A DNA stretch of 64,000 nt from Pseudonocardia benzenivorans CB1190. Its GTDB lineage: Bacteria; Actinomycetota; Actinomycetes; Mycobacteriales; Pseudonocardiaceae. The notes below the pieces were generated by a model. That model did not search any database. It was not told the DNA's origin and was given only the letters and a program-made list of their open reading frames with translations. The translations under genes and the position numbers were made by a program. Each line of letters opens with the position of its first letter. The first letter of the stretch is position 1. The DNA is taken from positions 2,542,001-2,606,000 of the forward strand of contig NC_015312.1 in NCBI RefSeq assembly GCF_000196675.2, written 5' to 3'. Positions 25,611 through 34,896 of this stretch are shown here, piece by piece.

Positions 25611-27205
25611 CCACCGTCGACGCGGTCGTCGTGGGAGCGGGGCACAACGGGCTCGTCGCCGCGAACCTGCTCGCCGACGCCGGCTGGGACGTGCTGGTGT
25701 GCGAGGCGGCCGACGCTCCCGGCGGGGCGGTGCGCAGCGCCGAGATCACCGCTCCCGGGTTCGTGTCGGACGTGTTCAGCGCGTTCTACCCGCTCGGAGC
25801 GGCCTCGCCCGTGCTGCGCGAGCTCGATCTGGGCCGGCACGGGCTGCGCTGGTGCCACGCCCCCGCCGTGCTCGCCCACGTCACCCCCGACGACCGTTGC
25901 GCCGTGCTGTCGCGCGACGTCGACACCACGGCCGGGGGGCTCGACGCGTGGGCGTCCGGCGACGGCGACGCCTGGCGCGCACTCGTCGCGCAGTGGCGCC
26001 ACATCCGCGACCCGTTGCTGGAGACGGTGCTGCGCCCGTTCCCGCCGGTCCGCGCCGGCGCGCGGCTGCTGCGGGAGCTGGGCACGGCCGACGCGCTGCG
26101 GTTCGCGCGCATGCTCGTGCAGCCGGTCACCCGCTTCGCCCGCGAGACCTTCACCGGCGACGGTGCCGCGCTGCTGCTGGGCGGCAACGCGCTGCACACC
26201 GACCTCGGTCCGGACGAGGCGGGCAGCGCCGTGTTCGGCTGGCTGCTCTCGATGCTCGGGCAGGACGTGGGGTTCCCGGTGCCGGAGGGTGGCGCCGGCC
26301 GGCTGACCGACGCGCTGGTCTCCCGTGCGACGGCCCGCGGCGTCACGGTCGACTGCGGCCGTCCGGTGCGCAGGGTGCTGGTCGCGGGCGGGCGCGCGGT
26401 CGGGGTGCGCGACGCCGACGGGGTCGCCGTCCGGGCCCGGCGAGCGGTGCTGGCCGACGTCGCCGCACCGATCCTCTACCGCGACCTGGTGGGGGAGGAG
26501 CACCTGCCCTCGCGGTTCGTCGCCGACCTGGACCGGTTCCAGTGGGACGCCGCGACGGTCAAGATCGACTGGGCGCTGGACGGCCCGGTGCCCTGGACGG
26601 CCGAGGGGGCCCGTGGTGCCGGGACCGTGCACCTGGGCGTCGGGGTCGACGGACTGCGCGGCTACGCGGCCGATCTCGCCGCCGGCCGGGTGCCGCGGGA
26701 GCCGTTCGTGCTGTTCGGACAGATGACGACGGCCGACCCGACGCGCTCGCCCGCCGGCACGGAGTCGGCGTGGGCCTACACGCACGTGCCGCGCGACCTG
26801 GGCTGGACGGCCGACGACGTCCGTGCGCACACCGACCTCGTCGAGGCAGCCGTCGAGCGCAACGCACCGGGTTTCCGTGACCTCGTCCGCGCCCGCAGCA
26901 TCGCCGGGCCCGCCGACATGCAGCGCCGCAACCCGAGCCTCGTCGACGGGGCGGTCAACGCCGGCACCGCCGCCATCCACCAGCAGCTGGTGTTCCGGCC
27001 GGTCCCCGGCACGGCCAGGGCCGACACCCCGGTCGACCGGCTCTTCCTCGCGGGCGCGTCCGCGCACCCCGGCGGTGCGGTGCACGGCGGGCCGGGTGCC
27101 AACGCCGCCCGGGCGGCGCTCGCCGCGTCCGGCCCGGCCGGGCCGCTCTACCGGACACTCGTGCACGCCGTGCACCGGCGGATCCATCCGCCGGGCCCGG
27201 CCTGA
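25607..27205 (+). CDS. Phytoene-desaturase-like FAD oxidoreductase
   Basis: 532 residues with N-terminal dinucleotide motif VVVGAGHNGLVAANLLADAG, GG doublet CEAADAPGGAVRS, and C-terminal FAD contact LFLAGASAHPGGAVHGGPG, the pattern of CrtI-related amine-oxidase-fold enzymes (NAD(P)/FAD-dependent, often lipid or carotenoid desaturase/isomerase). No crtB or other carotenoid gene is nearby, so the substrate is open. Coupled to the SRPBCC gene upstream, which could deliver a hydrophobic substrate (inference). A hairpin terminator follows. Confidence 0.87.
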   Translation: MTTVDAVVVGAGHNGLVAANLLADAGWDVLVCEAADAPGGAVRSAEITAPGFVSDVFSAFYPLGAASPVLRELDLGRHGLRWCHAPAVLAHVTPDDRCAVLSRDVDTTAGGLDAWASGDGDAWRALVAQWRHIRDPLLETVLRPFPPVRAGARLLRELGTADALRFARMLVQPVTRFARETFTGDGAALLLGGNALHTDLGPDEAGSAVFGWLLSMLGQDVGFPVPEGGAGRLTDALVSRATARGVTVDCGRPVRRVLVAGGRAVGVRDADGVAVRARRAVLADVAAPILYRDLVGEEHLPSRFVADLDRFQWDAATVKIDWALDGPVPWTAEGARGAGTVHLGVGVDGLRGYAADLAAGRVPREPFVLFGQMTTADPTRSPAGTESAWAYTHVPRDLGWTADDVRAHTDLVEAAVERNAPGFRDLVRARSIAGPADMQRRNPSLVDGAVNAGTAAIHQQLVFRPVPGTARADTPVDRLFLAGASAHPGGAVHGGPGANAARAALAASGPAGPLYRTLVHAVHRRIHPPGPA

Positions 27206-27214
27206 GCGCGCGCC

Positions 27215-27258
27215 CCTGCGGCGCGGGACCCCCGGATCGGGTGTCCCTGCGCCGCAGG
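27215..27258. terminator. Hairpin terminator after the FAD oxidoreductase gene
   Basis: Arms CCTGCGGCGCGGGAC (27215-27229) and GTCCCTGCGCCGCAGG (27243-27258) pair with one bulge around a 13-base loop just past the stop codon. Confidence 0.7.
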
Positions 27259-27363
27259 CGCTGCGGTGATCGCGGTGCCGGGGTAGCGTCGGGTCCCGGT
27301 CGCAACCGGCCGCGGAGGTGCAACCGGTCGCCTCTCCGCTGCTGTGCGACGCGGAGGTGCGCA

Positions 27364-28185
27364 GTGCCCGGTTGTTCGGTTCTCCCGCTCGTCATGGCTG
27401 CGCGGGCGGCGCCGGAGGCACCCGACACCCCGTTCGCGGCCGAGGAGGCGCAGCTGCGGAGGCTGTCGACGCTGCCGCGCGACGATCCCGAGCACGACGC
27501 GCTGCGCACCGAGCTGATCCTCGCGTTCCTGCCCGTCGCCGAGCGGCTCGTCGGCCGGTACGCCACCTCGCGGCCCTGGTCGCGCGACGACATCGCGCAG
27601 GCGGCGTCGGAGGCGGTCGTGCGGGCCGTCGACCACTGGGATCCGGACCGGGCGCGTGGTGACGTCCTCGGCTACCTCGTGCCGTGCGTGCGCGGGGCGA
27701 TCCTGCGCTGGTTCCGCGACCAGTCGTGGAGCCTGCGGGTGCCGCGGCGGGTCAAGGACCTGTCGGTGGCGATCCGGCAGGCCGTCGGGCCGCTGAGCCA
27801 GGAGCTCGGTCGGGCGCCGCGACCCTCGGAGCTCGCCCGCAGGCTCGACGTCGACGTCGACGAGATCGTCGAGGCCCTCTACGCCGAGGACAACCACCAG
27901 GCCGCGACGCTCGACGCCCCCGCGGGCGACGACGACTCGTCGCCGGGCGAGCGGATCGGTGACGTCGACCCGCGGCTGGGGCGCGTCGAGGACGTCGAGA
28001 CGCTGCGTCCCCTGCTGGCCGGGTTGTCCGAGCGCGAGCGGCGCATCGTGGTCCTGCGCTTCTTCTGCGGCCGCACGCAGTCGCAGATCGGCGAGGAGAT
28101 CGGGGTGTCGCAGATGCACGTGTCGCGGCTGCTCGCCGGCACGCTCGCGAAGCTCCGCGCCGGGATGCTCGACGAGCGGGCCTGA
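27364..28185 (+). CDS. SigF/SigB-type RNA polymerase sigma factor
   Basis: 273 residues with sigma-70 regions 2 (LAFLPVAERLVGRYATSRPW, GYLVPCVRGAILRWFRD), 3 (LGRAPRPSELARRLDVDVDE) and 4 (LSERERRIVVLRFFCGRTQS followed by IGVSQMHVSRLLA). It matches the SigB/SigF/SigG stress-sporulation group. GTG 27364 has GGAGG six bases upstream; ATG 27394 is an alternative. No anti-sigma factor gene is adjacent, which is unusual for this group. Confidence 0.9.
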   Translation: MPGCSVLPLVMAARAAPEAPDTPFAAEEAQLRRLSTLPRDDPEHDALRTELILAFLPVAERLVGRYATSRPWSRDDIAQAASEAVVRAVDHWDPDRARGDVLGYLVPCVRGAILRWFRDQSWSLRVPRRVKDLSVAIRQAVGPLSQELGRAPRPSELARRLDVDVDEIVEALYAEDNHQAATLDAPAGDDDSSPGERIGDVDPRLGRVEDVETLRPLLAGLSERERRIVVLRFFCGRTQSQIGEEIGVSQMHVSRLLAGTLAKLRAGMLDERA

Positions 28186-28197
28186 ACGGCCGGGGGC

Positions 28198-28461
28198 TCA
28201 GTCCGGGATGCGGGTCATCGCGAGGATGGACCGGTACTCGTCGAACCGGGCCAGTGCCTGCGTGATCTGCTCGGCCGGGGCCCCGTCCCTGGCGACCGCG
28301 ACCTCGTAGCGCTGCCGCCGCTCGCGGGCCGGTCCGGCATCGGTGCGGCACCACGCCAGGTAGTGCTCGACGACGCGGCGGTGCCGGCGCCGAATCTGCT
28401 CGTCGGTCTCCCGGGAGGGGAGCCAGACGATGAACGGAACGAGCGTCGCGGCGGTGTCCAC
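28198..28461 (-). CDS. Small conserved-looking protein, unknown
   Basis: 87 residues if started at GTG 28461: VDTAATLVPFIVWLPSRETD, then a basic helix RRRHRRVVEHYLAWCRTDAG and an acidic C-terminus. No family recognised. The frame remains open further upstream, but that part reads like non-coding DNA. Its stop lies 13 bp from the end of the convergent sigma-factor gene. Confidence 0.55.
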   Translation of the reverse strand: MDTAATLVPFIVWLPSRETDEQIRRRHRRVVEHYLAWCRTDAGPARERRQRYEVAVARDGAPAEQITQALARFDEYRSILAMTRIPD

Positions 28462-28654
28462 GGTGTCCCCAGGGGTCGCCCGGTCGCCCACGGCGCCGGG
28501 ATGGCCGCGCACGTACCCGGGGCCCACGGCGGGCAAACCCGTGTCGCCCGGCGACGGTTGGCACCCCGCCACCGGGGTAGCCGACGGGAGCGACGGCGGG
28601 TCGGTCCCGCCGTGACACCGAATGCGGACACCGATGCGGATGACGAGGTGACAG

Positions 28655-30460
28655 GTGACGGACACCGTCGGCGACGTACTGCTCGCGCGACTGCGCGACT
28701 GGGGAGTGGAACAGGTCTTCGCCTACCCGGGCGACGGCATCAACGGGCTCGTGACGGCCTTCGGCCGGGCCGACGACGATCCGTCGTTCGTCCAGGTCCG
28801 GCACGAGGAGATGGCGGCCTTCGCGGCCGTCGGACAGGCCAAGTTCTCCGGGGGCGTCGGGGTGTGCGCGGCGACGTCGGGACCCGGTGCGATCCACCTG
28901 CTCAACGGCCTCTACGACGCCAAGCTCGATCACGTCCCCGTCGTCGCGATCGTCGGGCAGACCGAGCGCACCGCCATGGGCAGCTCGTTCCAGCAGGAGG
29001 TCGACCTCCACACGCTGTTCGCGGACGTCGCGAGCGCCTACCTCGTCGAGGTGAACGTCCCCGAGCAGCTGCCCAACGCGGTCGACCGGGCGTTCCGCAC
29101 CGCGCTGACCCGCCGCGCCCCGACCGCGATCATCGTGCCCGCCGACGTGCAGGAAGCCGCCTACAGCCCGCCCGCGCACGAGTTCAAGCACGTGCCCTCC
29201 GGCGGCACGACGGTCCTGCGCGCGCCCACCGTCGTCCCGCCCGACGACGAGCTCGACCGCGCCGCCGAGGTGCTGAACACCGGCTCGAAGGTCGCGATCC
29301 TCGTCGGCCAGGGCGCCCGCGGCGCGGTCGCCGAGGTCACCTCCGTCGCGGAGGTCCTGGGTGCCGGGGTGGCGAAGGCGTTGCTGGGCAAGGACGTCCT
29401 GCCCGACGACCTGCCCTGGGTCACCGGTTCCATCGGCCTGCTGGGCACCCGGCCGAGCTACGAGCTGATGCGCGACTGTGACACCCTGCTGATGGTCGGC
29501 ACGAGCTTCCCGTACTCCCAGTTCCTGCCGGCGTTCAAGGACGGGAAACCGCAGGCCAGGGCCGTGCAGATCGACCTCGACGGTGGCGTCGTCGGGATGC
29601 GGTACCCGACCGAGGTGACGCTGGTCGGCGACGCCGCGACGACGCTGCGCGCGCTGCTGCCGCGGCTGTCGGGGCCGACGGACCGGGCGTGGCGCGAGAC
29701 CGTCGAGTCGAACGTCGCGCGCTGGTGGGAGACGCTCGACGCCCAGGCGATGGTCGACGCGAAGCCGGTCAACCCGATGCGCATCGTGCGGGAGCTCTCG
29801 CAGCGGCTGCCGGCGGACGCGATCGTCGCGGCCGACTCGGGCTCGGTCGCCAACTGGTACGCGCGGCTGCTGAAGGTCCACGGCGACGTCCGCTGCTCGC
29901 TCTCGGGCACGCTCGCGACCATGGGCGCCGCGGTGCCCTACGCGATCGGCGCGAAGTTCGCCCACCCCGACCGGCCGGCGATCGCGCTGGTCGGCGACGG
30001 CGCGATGCAGATGAACAACCTCGCCGAGCTGCTGACGATCGCCCGCTACGCCCACCGCTGGAGCGACCCGCGCCTCGTCGTCTGCGTGCTGCACAACAAC
30101 GACCTCACCCAGGTCAGCTGGGAGCTGCGGGCCATGGGCGGGGCGCCGCGGTTCGACGAGTCGCAGGCGCTGCCCGACATCTCCTACGCCGACTTCGCCA
30201 CCGCCGCGGGCCTGCGCGCCGTGACGGTCGACGACCCCGACCGGCTCGGTGCCGCGTGGGACGCCGCGCTGGCCGCGGACCGGCCGACGGTGATCGACGT
30301 GCACTGCGATCCGGACGTGCCGCCGATCCCGCCGCACGCCACGCCCGAGCAGGCGATCTCGGTGCTGCAGGCCGTCCTCAAGGGCGACCCGGACGCGCGT
30401 CACCTCGTCGCCCAGGGGGTGCGGACGAAGCTGCGGGAGTTCCTGCCGCACAACGGCTGA
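28655..30460 (+). CDS. Thiamine-diphosphate enzyme, pyruvate oxidase/acetolactate synthase-like
   Basis: 601 residues with the three ThDP-enzyme domains. The N-terminal catalytic glutamate is in VRHEEMAAFAAVG (E51), preceded by VFAYPGDGINGL. The ThDP-magnesium motif is GDGAMQMNN at 447-455, completed by VLHNNDLTQV. It decarboxylates pyruvate or a related 2-oxo acid. The sequence lies nearer PoxB-type pyruvate oxidases than biosynthetic IlvB and has no IlvN partner nearby, but acetyl-phosphate, acetate and acetolactate remain possible products. GTG 28655 with GAGGTGACAG upstream. Confidence 0.85.
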   Translation: MTDTVGDVLLARLRDWGVEQVFAYPGDGINGLVTAFGRADDDPSFVQVRHEEMAAFAAVGQAKFSGGVGVCAATSGPGAIHLLNGLYDAKLDHVPVVAIVGQTERTAMGSSFQQEVDLHTLFADVASAYLVEVNVPEQLPNAVDRAFRTALTRRAPTAIIVPADVQEAAYSPPAHEFKHVPSGGTTVLRAPTVVPPDDELDRAAEVLNTGSKVAILVGQGARGAVAEVTSVAEVLGAGVAKALLGKDVLPDDLPWVTGSIGLLGTRPSYELMRDCDTLLMVGTSFPYSQFLPAFKDGKPQARAVQIDLDGGVVGMRYPTEVTLVGDAATTLRALLPRLSGPTDRAWRETVESNVARWWETLDAQAMVDAKPVNPMRIVRELSQRLPADAIVAADSGSVANWYARLLKVHGDVRCSLSGTLATMGAAVPYAIGAKFAHPDRPAIALVGDGAMQMNNLAELLTIARYAHRWSDPRLVVCVLHNNDLTQVSWELRAMGGAPRFDESQALPDISYADFATAAGLRAVTVDDPDRLGAAWDAALAADRPTVIDVHCDPDVPPIPPHATPEQAISVLQAVLKGDPDARHLVAQGVRTKLREFLPHNG

Positions 30461-30556
30461 GCCGACAAGCATAGGCCCGCGCCGGGCGGGTACGCCGCGC
30501 TCGGTCACGGGGGTTCAGCAGCGTGCTCCCGTGGCCCCCTCCCGGCGCGACGCGCG

Positions 30557-30580
30557 GCCCCTCGCGGATCGCGCGAGGGC
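30557..30580. terminator. Possible weak hairpin terminator
   Basis: GCCCCTCGCG-GAT-CGCGCGAGGGC forms a bulged stem of about nine pairs between the ThDP-enzyme gene and the isoaspartate methyltransferase gene. Random GC-rich pairing cannot be ruled out. Confidence 0.35.
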
Positions 30581-30631
30581 ATGGAGGCGGCGGCCGCGGG
30601 TAGGAACCCGGCCCGAGGGAAGGAGCGCGCC

Positions 30632-31474
30632 GTGAGCGAGGAGCCGGGGGAGCGGGCCGCGAGGGAGCTGCTGGCGGAGTTCGGAACCCGGCTGGACCCG
30701 GCGTACGTCTGCGACGAGGTGCGCCGGGCCACCCGTGAGCTGGAGGGGCAGACCCGCCCGGGCGGCGCGACCGAGCTGATCCACCGGTTGGCCCGCACCC
30801 GCCTCCTGAGCCGGCTCGACCCGGTGCCCGGGGCCGACGACGCCGCGCCCGACCCCGGTGACGCCGCCGCAGCGTGCCGGGCCCGGATGGTGGAACGGCT
30901 GCGCGACGCCGGGATCCGGGACGAGCGCGTGCTCGCCGCGATGGGCGCGGTGCCGCGCGAGCGGTTCGTCCGCCCCGAGCTGGCGGCCGAGGCCTACGAC
31001 GACACCCCGCTCGACATCGGCCACGACCAGACGATCTCGGCGCCGTGGGCCGTCGCCTTCGGCATCGCCTCGCTCGGCCTGCCGCAGCACGCCCGGGTCC
31101 TGGAGGTCGGGACCGGCTCGGGCTACGGCGCCGCGGTGCTCGCCCGGTGCGCCGCCGAGGTCGTGACCGTCGAGCGCGACCCCGAGCTCGCCGCCGCCGC
31201 GCGGGACCTGTTGGCGCGGCTGGCCCCGGACGTCGAGGTCAGGACCGGCGACGGTGTGCACGCCGGCGTCGACCGCGCGCCCTACGACGGGATCCTCGTG
31301 ACCGCGATGGCGTCCGGGCGGCTGCCCCGCCCACTGGTGCGCCAGCTCGCCCCCGGCGGCACGCTCGTGTGCCCGGTCGGGACGAACCGGGTGGGCACGC
31401 TGGTGCGATGGCGGGACGGCGCCGTCGAGGAGCTCGCCCCGGTGACCTTCGTGCCGTTGGTCACCGGGGACTGA
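30632..31474 (+). CDS. pcm: Protein-L-isoaspartate O-methyltransferase with N-terminal extension
   Basis: 280 residues. The PCMT domain (about 88-280) shows MGAVPRERFVRPELA, ISAPWAVAFGIASL, the SAM motif VLEVGTGSGYGAAVLA and LAPGGTLVCPVG. It repairs isoaspartyl damage in aged proteins. The first ~70 residues are an extra helical domain (ELLAEFGTRLDPAYVCDEVRR) not present in classical Pcm. GTG 30632 is chosen for GAAGGAG upstream. It ends at a hairpin shared with the convergent lipoprotein gene. Confidence 0.9.
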   Translation: MSEEPGERAARELLAEFGTRLDPAYVCDEVRRATRELEGQTRPGGATELIHRLARTRLLSRLDPVPGADDAAPDPGDAAAACRARMVERLRDAGIRDERVLAAMGAVPRERFVRPELAAEAYDDTPLDIGHDQTISAPWAVAFGIASLGLPQHARVLEVGTGSGYGAAVLARCAAEVVTVERDPELAAAARDLLARLAPDVEVRTGDGVHAGVDRAPYDGILVTAMASGRLPRPLVRQLAPGGTLVCPVGTNRVGTLVRWRDGAVEELAPVTFVPLVTGD

Positions 31475-31495
31475 GCGTCGTCAGGCGGGCGTCGT

Positions 31496-31524
31496 CGCGC
31501 CCGCCGGGGTGACCGGCGGGCGCG
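31496..31524. terminator. Bidirectional hairpin terminator
   Basis: CGCGCCCGCCGG and CCGGCGGGCGCG (12-bp perfect stem, 5-base loop) lie between the convergent pcm and lipoprotein genes. Confidence 0.75.
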
Positions 31525-31569
31525 GGCTCGGGCGGGAGGGCCCGCCGGGGCGTCGTCGCGGGGCGCTCC

Positions 31570-31932
31570 TCAGGCCGTGACCACCCCCGTGATCTTCGAG
31601 ACGGTCTCGGGGTCGGCCCGGAACTGGTCGAGCACCTGCCGGATCCGCTGCATCCCCTCGTCACCCGGCGGGTAGGGCCGGTACTCCACCAGCGTCTGCG
31701 CCCACTTCTCGGGATCGGAGACGTCGGCGCCGCGCAGCGCCGAGGCGAGATCCTGCGACGAGGCCCCGTTGACCGACGTCCGTGCGTTCTCGCTCGACGC
31801 GGCGACGTCCGCGCCCGGGTGGTCGCTGCCGGCGCGCGAGCCGCCTGCGCAGCCGGCGAGCACGCCCGTCGTCAGCGCCGCGGCAAGTGCCGCGGCCGCG
31901 ACCGTGCGGACGGGCCTGCTGCTCGTTCCCAT
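31570..31932 (-). CDS. Small secreted lipoprotein, unknown function
   Basis: 120 residues. A signal peptide (basic MGTSSRPVRT, then an alanine-rich core) ends in lipobox VLAGC with C28 as the lipidated residue. The mature part is a serine-rich linker followed by a short helical domain (DPEKWAQTLVEYRPYPPGDE; IRQVLDQFRADPETVSKITG). No family recognised. ATG 31932 follows a GGAGG on its strand. Confidence 0.75.
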   Translation of the reverse strand: MGTSSRPVRTVAAAALAAALTTGVLAGCAGGSRAGSDHPGADVAASSENARTSVNGASSQDLASALRGADVSDPEKWAQTLVEYRPYPPGDEGMQRIRQVLDQFRADPETVSKITGVVTA

Positions 31933-31998
31933 GTGACCTCCTCGTTGCTGCGGTGGAGGCCGCGTACCCCGAACGGACCGGTTCAGTGCACCCGACGA

Positions 31999-32793
31999 TC
32001 AGGCGGGGTCGTCGTGCGGGCGGACGCCGCCGTAGGTCTGCCACGTCGGGGAGATGAGCCAGCCCGCGTCGACGGGGATCGTCACGCCCGTGATCGCCGA
32101 CGACTCCGGGCCCGCCAGGAAGACGACGGTGTTCGCGACCTCGGCCGGCTCGATCATCCGGCCCATCGCGGTCGCGTTCGTGATCGCCGTCGCGTCCCGT
32201 TCGCCGGTCTCGAGGAGGCGCTTCACCAGCGGTGTCAACGTGTAGCCGGGGGCCACGCCGTTGACCCTCACCCCGGCGCGGCCCCACTCGCCCGCGAGGT
32301 TCTCCGTCATCCGCACGACCGCGGCCTTGCCGATGCCGTAGGAGTGCAGCGGGGTGGAGCGCAGGCCCGTGATCGACGAGATCGTGACCACAGAACCCTT
32401 GCGCCGCTTGACCATCGGCGCGCCGAAGGCGACGGCCGCCGACCAGGTGCCGCGCACGTCGACGCGCATGACCTCGTCCCACGTCTCGGTCGCGAGCTCC
32501 TCGGCCGGCACGGGCAGGTGCGTGATCCCGGCGGCGGTGACGACGATCGAGACCGGCCCGACCTCCTCCTCGATGCGGGCGGCCGCCGCCCGCACCTCGC
32601 CGTCCTGGGTGACGTCGAGCGCCACCGCGACGTGGTTCGTGCCCGCGAGGCGGCCCACCGCCTCCTTCGCCCCGGCCTCGTCGATGTCGGTCACGACGAC
32701 GCGGGCGCCGCGTTGCGCGAGCAGCTCCGCACACGCGAAACCGATGCCGCTCGCGCCACCGGTCACGACCGCGATCTCACCGTCGAGCGTCAC
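31999..32793 (-). CDS. Short-chain dehydrogenase/reductase
   Basis: 264 residues with the classical SDR layout: cofactor motif TGGASGIG (11-18), D36 after beta-2 suggesting NAD preference, NAG-equivalent TAAG, and catalytic S140, Y152 and K156 (YGIGK). It closes with the FLAGPESSAITGVTIPVDAG signature. GGAGGAG lies upstream of ATG 32793, and a TetR-type palindrome 22 bp upstream suggests repression by an unlinked regulator. Substrate unknown. Confidence 0.9.
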   Translation of the reverse strand: MTLDGEIAVVTGGASGIGFACAELLAQRGARVVVTDIDEAGAKEAVGRLAGTNHVAVALDVTQDGEVRAAAARIEEEVGPVSIVVTAAGITHLPVPAEELATETWDEVMRVDVRGTWSAAVAFGAPMVKRRKGSVVTISSITGLRSTPLHSYGIGKAAVVRMTENLAGEWGRAGVRVNGVAPGYTLTPLVKRLLETGERDATAITNATAMGRMIEPAEVANTVVFLAGPESSAITGVTIPVDAGWLISPTWQTYGGVRPHDDPA

Positions 32794-32814
32794 GTTTCTC
32801 CTCCAGTTGAGTCG

Positions 32815-32828
32815 ACCGACCAGTCGGT
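32815..32828. promoter_or_regulatory. TetR-type operator ACCGAC-CA-GTCGGT
   Basis: A palindrome with perfect 6-bp arms lies 22-35 bp upstream of the SDR start codon. ACCGAC/GTCGGT is typical of actinobacterial TetR-family operators for lipid or sterol genes. No TetR gene is in the window. Confidence 0.65.
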
Positions 32829-32904
32829 AGAACCGATGCTGGCAGGTGGCGGTCGGCCGGGCAACCCCCCGGGCGCGTGCCCGGCGCGGTCGTGCGGGCG
32901 GGCG

Positions 32905-33891
32905 TCAGTTCCCGACGCCGAGCGCCGACATGAACGCGCTCGGGTAGCGGTCGCCGCGGGCCGACCCGGCGGGGACGACGGCCTCGATCGTGGCGAGGTC
33001 GTCGGCGGTGAGCACGAGGCCGGCGGCCGGCAGCGCCTCGGCCAGCCGCTCACGGGTGCGAGCACCGACCAGTGGCACCACGTCGGGGCCCTGCGCCGCG
33101 ACCCACGCGATCGCGAGCTGCGCCACGGTGCAGCCCCTGGCGTCGGCAACCCGGCGCAGCGCGTCGACCAGACCGAGGTTGTGCTGCAGGTTCGCCCCGG
33201 AGAAGCGCGGCCCGTGGGCGCGGGAGTCCCCCGGTCCGGCGCCCGTGAAGTGGCCGGAGAGCAGGCCACGGGTGAGCACGCCGTACGCGGTGAGGCCGAT
33301 GCCCAGTTCGCGCAGGGTCGGCAGCACCTCGGCCTCGACGGCGCGGGAGAGCAGCGAGTACTCGATCTGCAGGTCGGAGACGGGGTGCACGGCGTGCGCC
33401 CGGCGGATCGTCGCGGTGCCGACCTCCGAGAGCCCGAGGTGGCGGACGTGGCCCGCCTCGATCATCTCCTTGATCGCGCCGACGGTGTCCTCGATCGGGA
33501 CCGCGGGGTCGAGCCGGGCCGGGCGGTAGATGTCGACGTGGTCGACGCCGAGCCGGGTCAGCGAGTAGGCGAGGAAGTTCTTCACCGCGGCGGGACGGCA
33601 GTCCTGCGTCAACGGCGGCAGCCCCGGGCCGCCCATCCCGCCGAACTTCACCGACACCACGTAGTCATCGCGACGCCGGCCACGCAGGGCCTCGCCGAGG
33701 AGCATCTCGTTGTGCCCCATGCCGTAGAAGTCGCCGGTGTCGATCAGTGTGACGCCCGTGTCGAGTGCTGCGTGCACCGTCGCGACGGACTCGGTGCGAT
33801 CGGCCGGGCCGTACGCCCCGGACATGCTCATGGCGCCGAGGCCGATGGCGGAGACGACGGGGCCGGTGCGGCCGAGGGTTCGTGTCTGCAT
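32905..33891 (-). CDS. Aldo/keto reductase
   Basis: 328 residues of the AKR barrel: RTLGRTGPVVSAIGLGAMSM, LIDTGDFYGMGHNEMLLGEAL (catalytic D and Y), VSVKFG (catalytic K) and C-terminal NADP-binding IAWVAAQGPDVVPLVGARTR. At the usual catalytic His position (LY..QHR) the sequence is IYRPARLD, so the fourth residue differs, as in a known subset. ATG 33891 is 101 bp from the divergent XRE regulator, which probably controls it. Confidence 0.92.
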   Translation of the reverse strand: MQTRTLGRTGPVVSAIGLGAMSMSGAYGPADRTESVATVHAALDTGVTLIDTGDFYGMGHNEMLLGEALRGRRRDDYVVSVKFGGMGGPGLPPLTQDCRPAAVKNFLAYSLTRLGVDHVDIYRPARLDPAVPIEDTVGAIKEMIEAGHVRHLGLSEVGTATIRRAHAVHPVSDLQIEYSLLSRAVEAEVLPTLRELGIGLTAYGVLTRGLLSGHFTGAGPGDSRAHGPRFSGANLQHNLGLVDALRRVADARGCTVAQLAIAWVAAQGPDVVPLVGARTRERLAEALPAAGLVLTADDLATIEAVVPAGSARGDRYPSAFMSALGVGN

Positions 33892-33991
33892 GCGGCCACC
33901 CTGCGCCCGTGACCGGCCGCGTGACAGCGAGCGTCGATCGTGGGAGCGCCGCTCCCTGGCCAGGCCGCGGGTACGCGCGGAGGATGAGGGC

Positions 33992-34849
33992 ATGCAGCGC
34001 GCCCAGCTCGCCGACTTCCTGCGCCGTCGTCGCGAGGCGATCCGCCCGGCCGAGGTCGGCATCGCCGCGGGGCAGCGGCGGCGCGCCCGCGGCCTGCGCC
34101 GCGAGGAGGTGGCGATGCTCGCGGGGATGTCGGTCGACTACGTCGTCCGGCTCGAGCAGGGCCGCAGCAGCAGGCCGTCACCGCAGCTGCTCGGTGCGCT
34201 CGCCCGGGCCCTGCGGCTCTCCGACGACGAGCGCGCGCACCTGTTCCACCTGGCCGGTCAGCCACCGCCGCCCGCGGACGGCACGGCCCGCCTCGCCCGC
34301 GCGGGCCTCGTCCGCATGCTCGACCTGCTGGTGGACACCCCGGCCATGGTGATCTCCGACCTGGGCGAGGTGCTCGCCCAGAACCGGGCCTCGCTGCTGC
34401 TGGCCGGGGACCTCACGCGCTTCACCGGCGACGAGCGCTACCTCATCGTGCGCTGGTTCACCGACGCCGCGATCCGCGAGGGCCATCCGCCCGACGAGCG
34501 CGACCACCAGTCCCGGGCGCTGGTCGCCGACCTGCGGGCGGTCGCCGGGCGCCGGTCGGGCGATCCCGTGGTCGATGGCCTCGTCGAGCGGCTGCGCGCG
34601 GCCAGCGCCGACTTCCGCACGCTGTGGGACGACCACGAGGTCGCCGTGCGTCGGATGGACCGCAAGACCCTGCAGCACCCGCGCGTCGGCAGCATGCGGA
34701 TGGACTGTGAGACCCTGCTGACCCCCGACCTGGGCCAGGAGCTGGTGGTCCTCACCCCGGCCGACGCCGAGACCCGTGAGCGGTGGGAGCTGCTGCGGGT
34801 GCTCGGCGTCGAGGAGTTCGCGGTGGGCACGGACGCCCCCGCCCGGTGA
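33992..34849 (+). CDS. XRE-family regulator with MmyB-like ligand domain
   Basis: 285 residues. Residues 1-85 hold the helix-turn-helix (RRRARGLRREEVAMLAGMS, VDYVVRLEQGRSSRPSPQLL). The rest is an MmyB-type PAS-like domain (MLDLLVDTPAMVISDLGEVL, ASLLLAGDLTRF, RMDRKTLQHPRVGSMRMDCE). Such regulators sit beside and control oxidoreductase genes, as with the divergent aldo/keto reductase here. GGAGG precedes ATG 33992. Confidence 0.92.
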   Translation: MQRAQLADFLRRRREAIRPAEVGIAAGQRRRARGLRREEVAMLAGMSVDYVVRLEQGRSSRPSPQLLGALARALRLSDDERAHLFHLAGQPPPPADGTARLARAGLVRMLDLLVDTPAMVISDLGEVLAQNRASLLLAGDLTRFTGDERYLIVRWFTDAAIREGHPPDERDHQSRALVADLRAVAGRRSGDPVVDGLVERLRAASADFRTLWDDHEVAVRRMDRKTLQHPRVGSMRMDCETLLTPDLGQELVVLTPADAETRERWELLRVLGVEEFAVGTDAPAR

Positions 34850-34896
34850 CCCGGCTCGGGCGCGGGCGGGGTGTCGCACCGCGCGGCGACCTCGGA

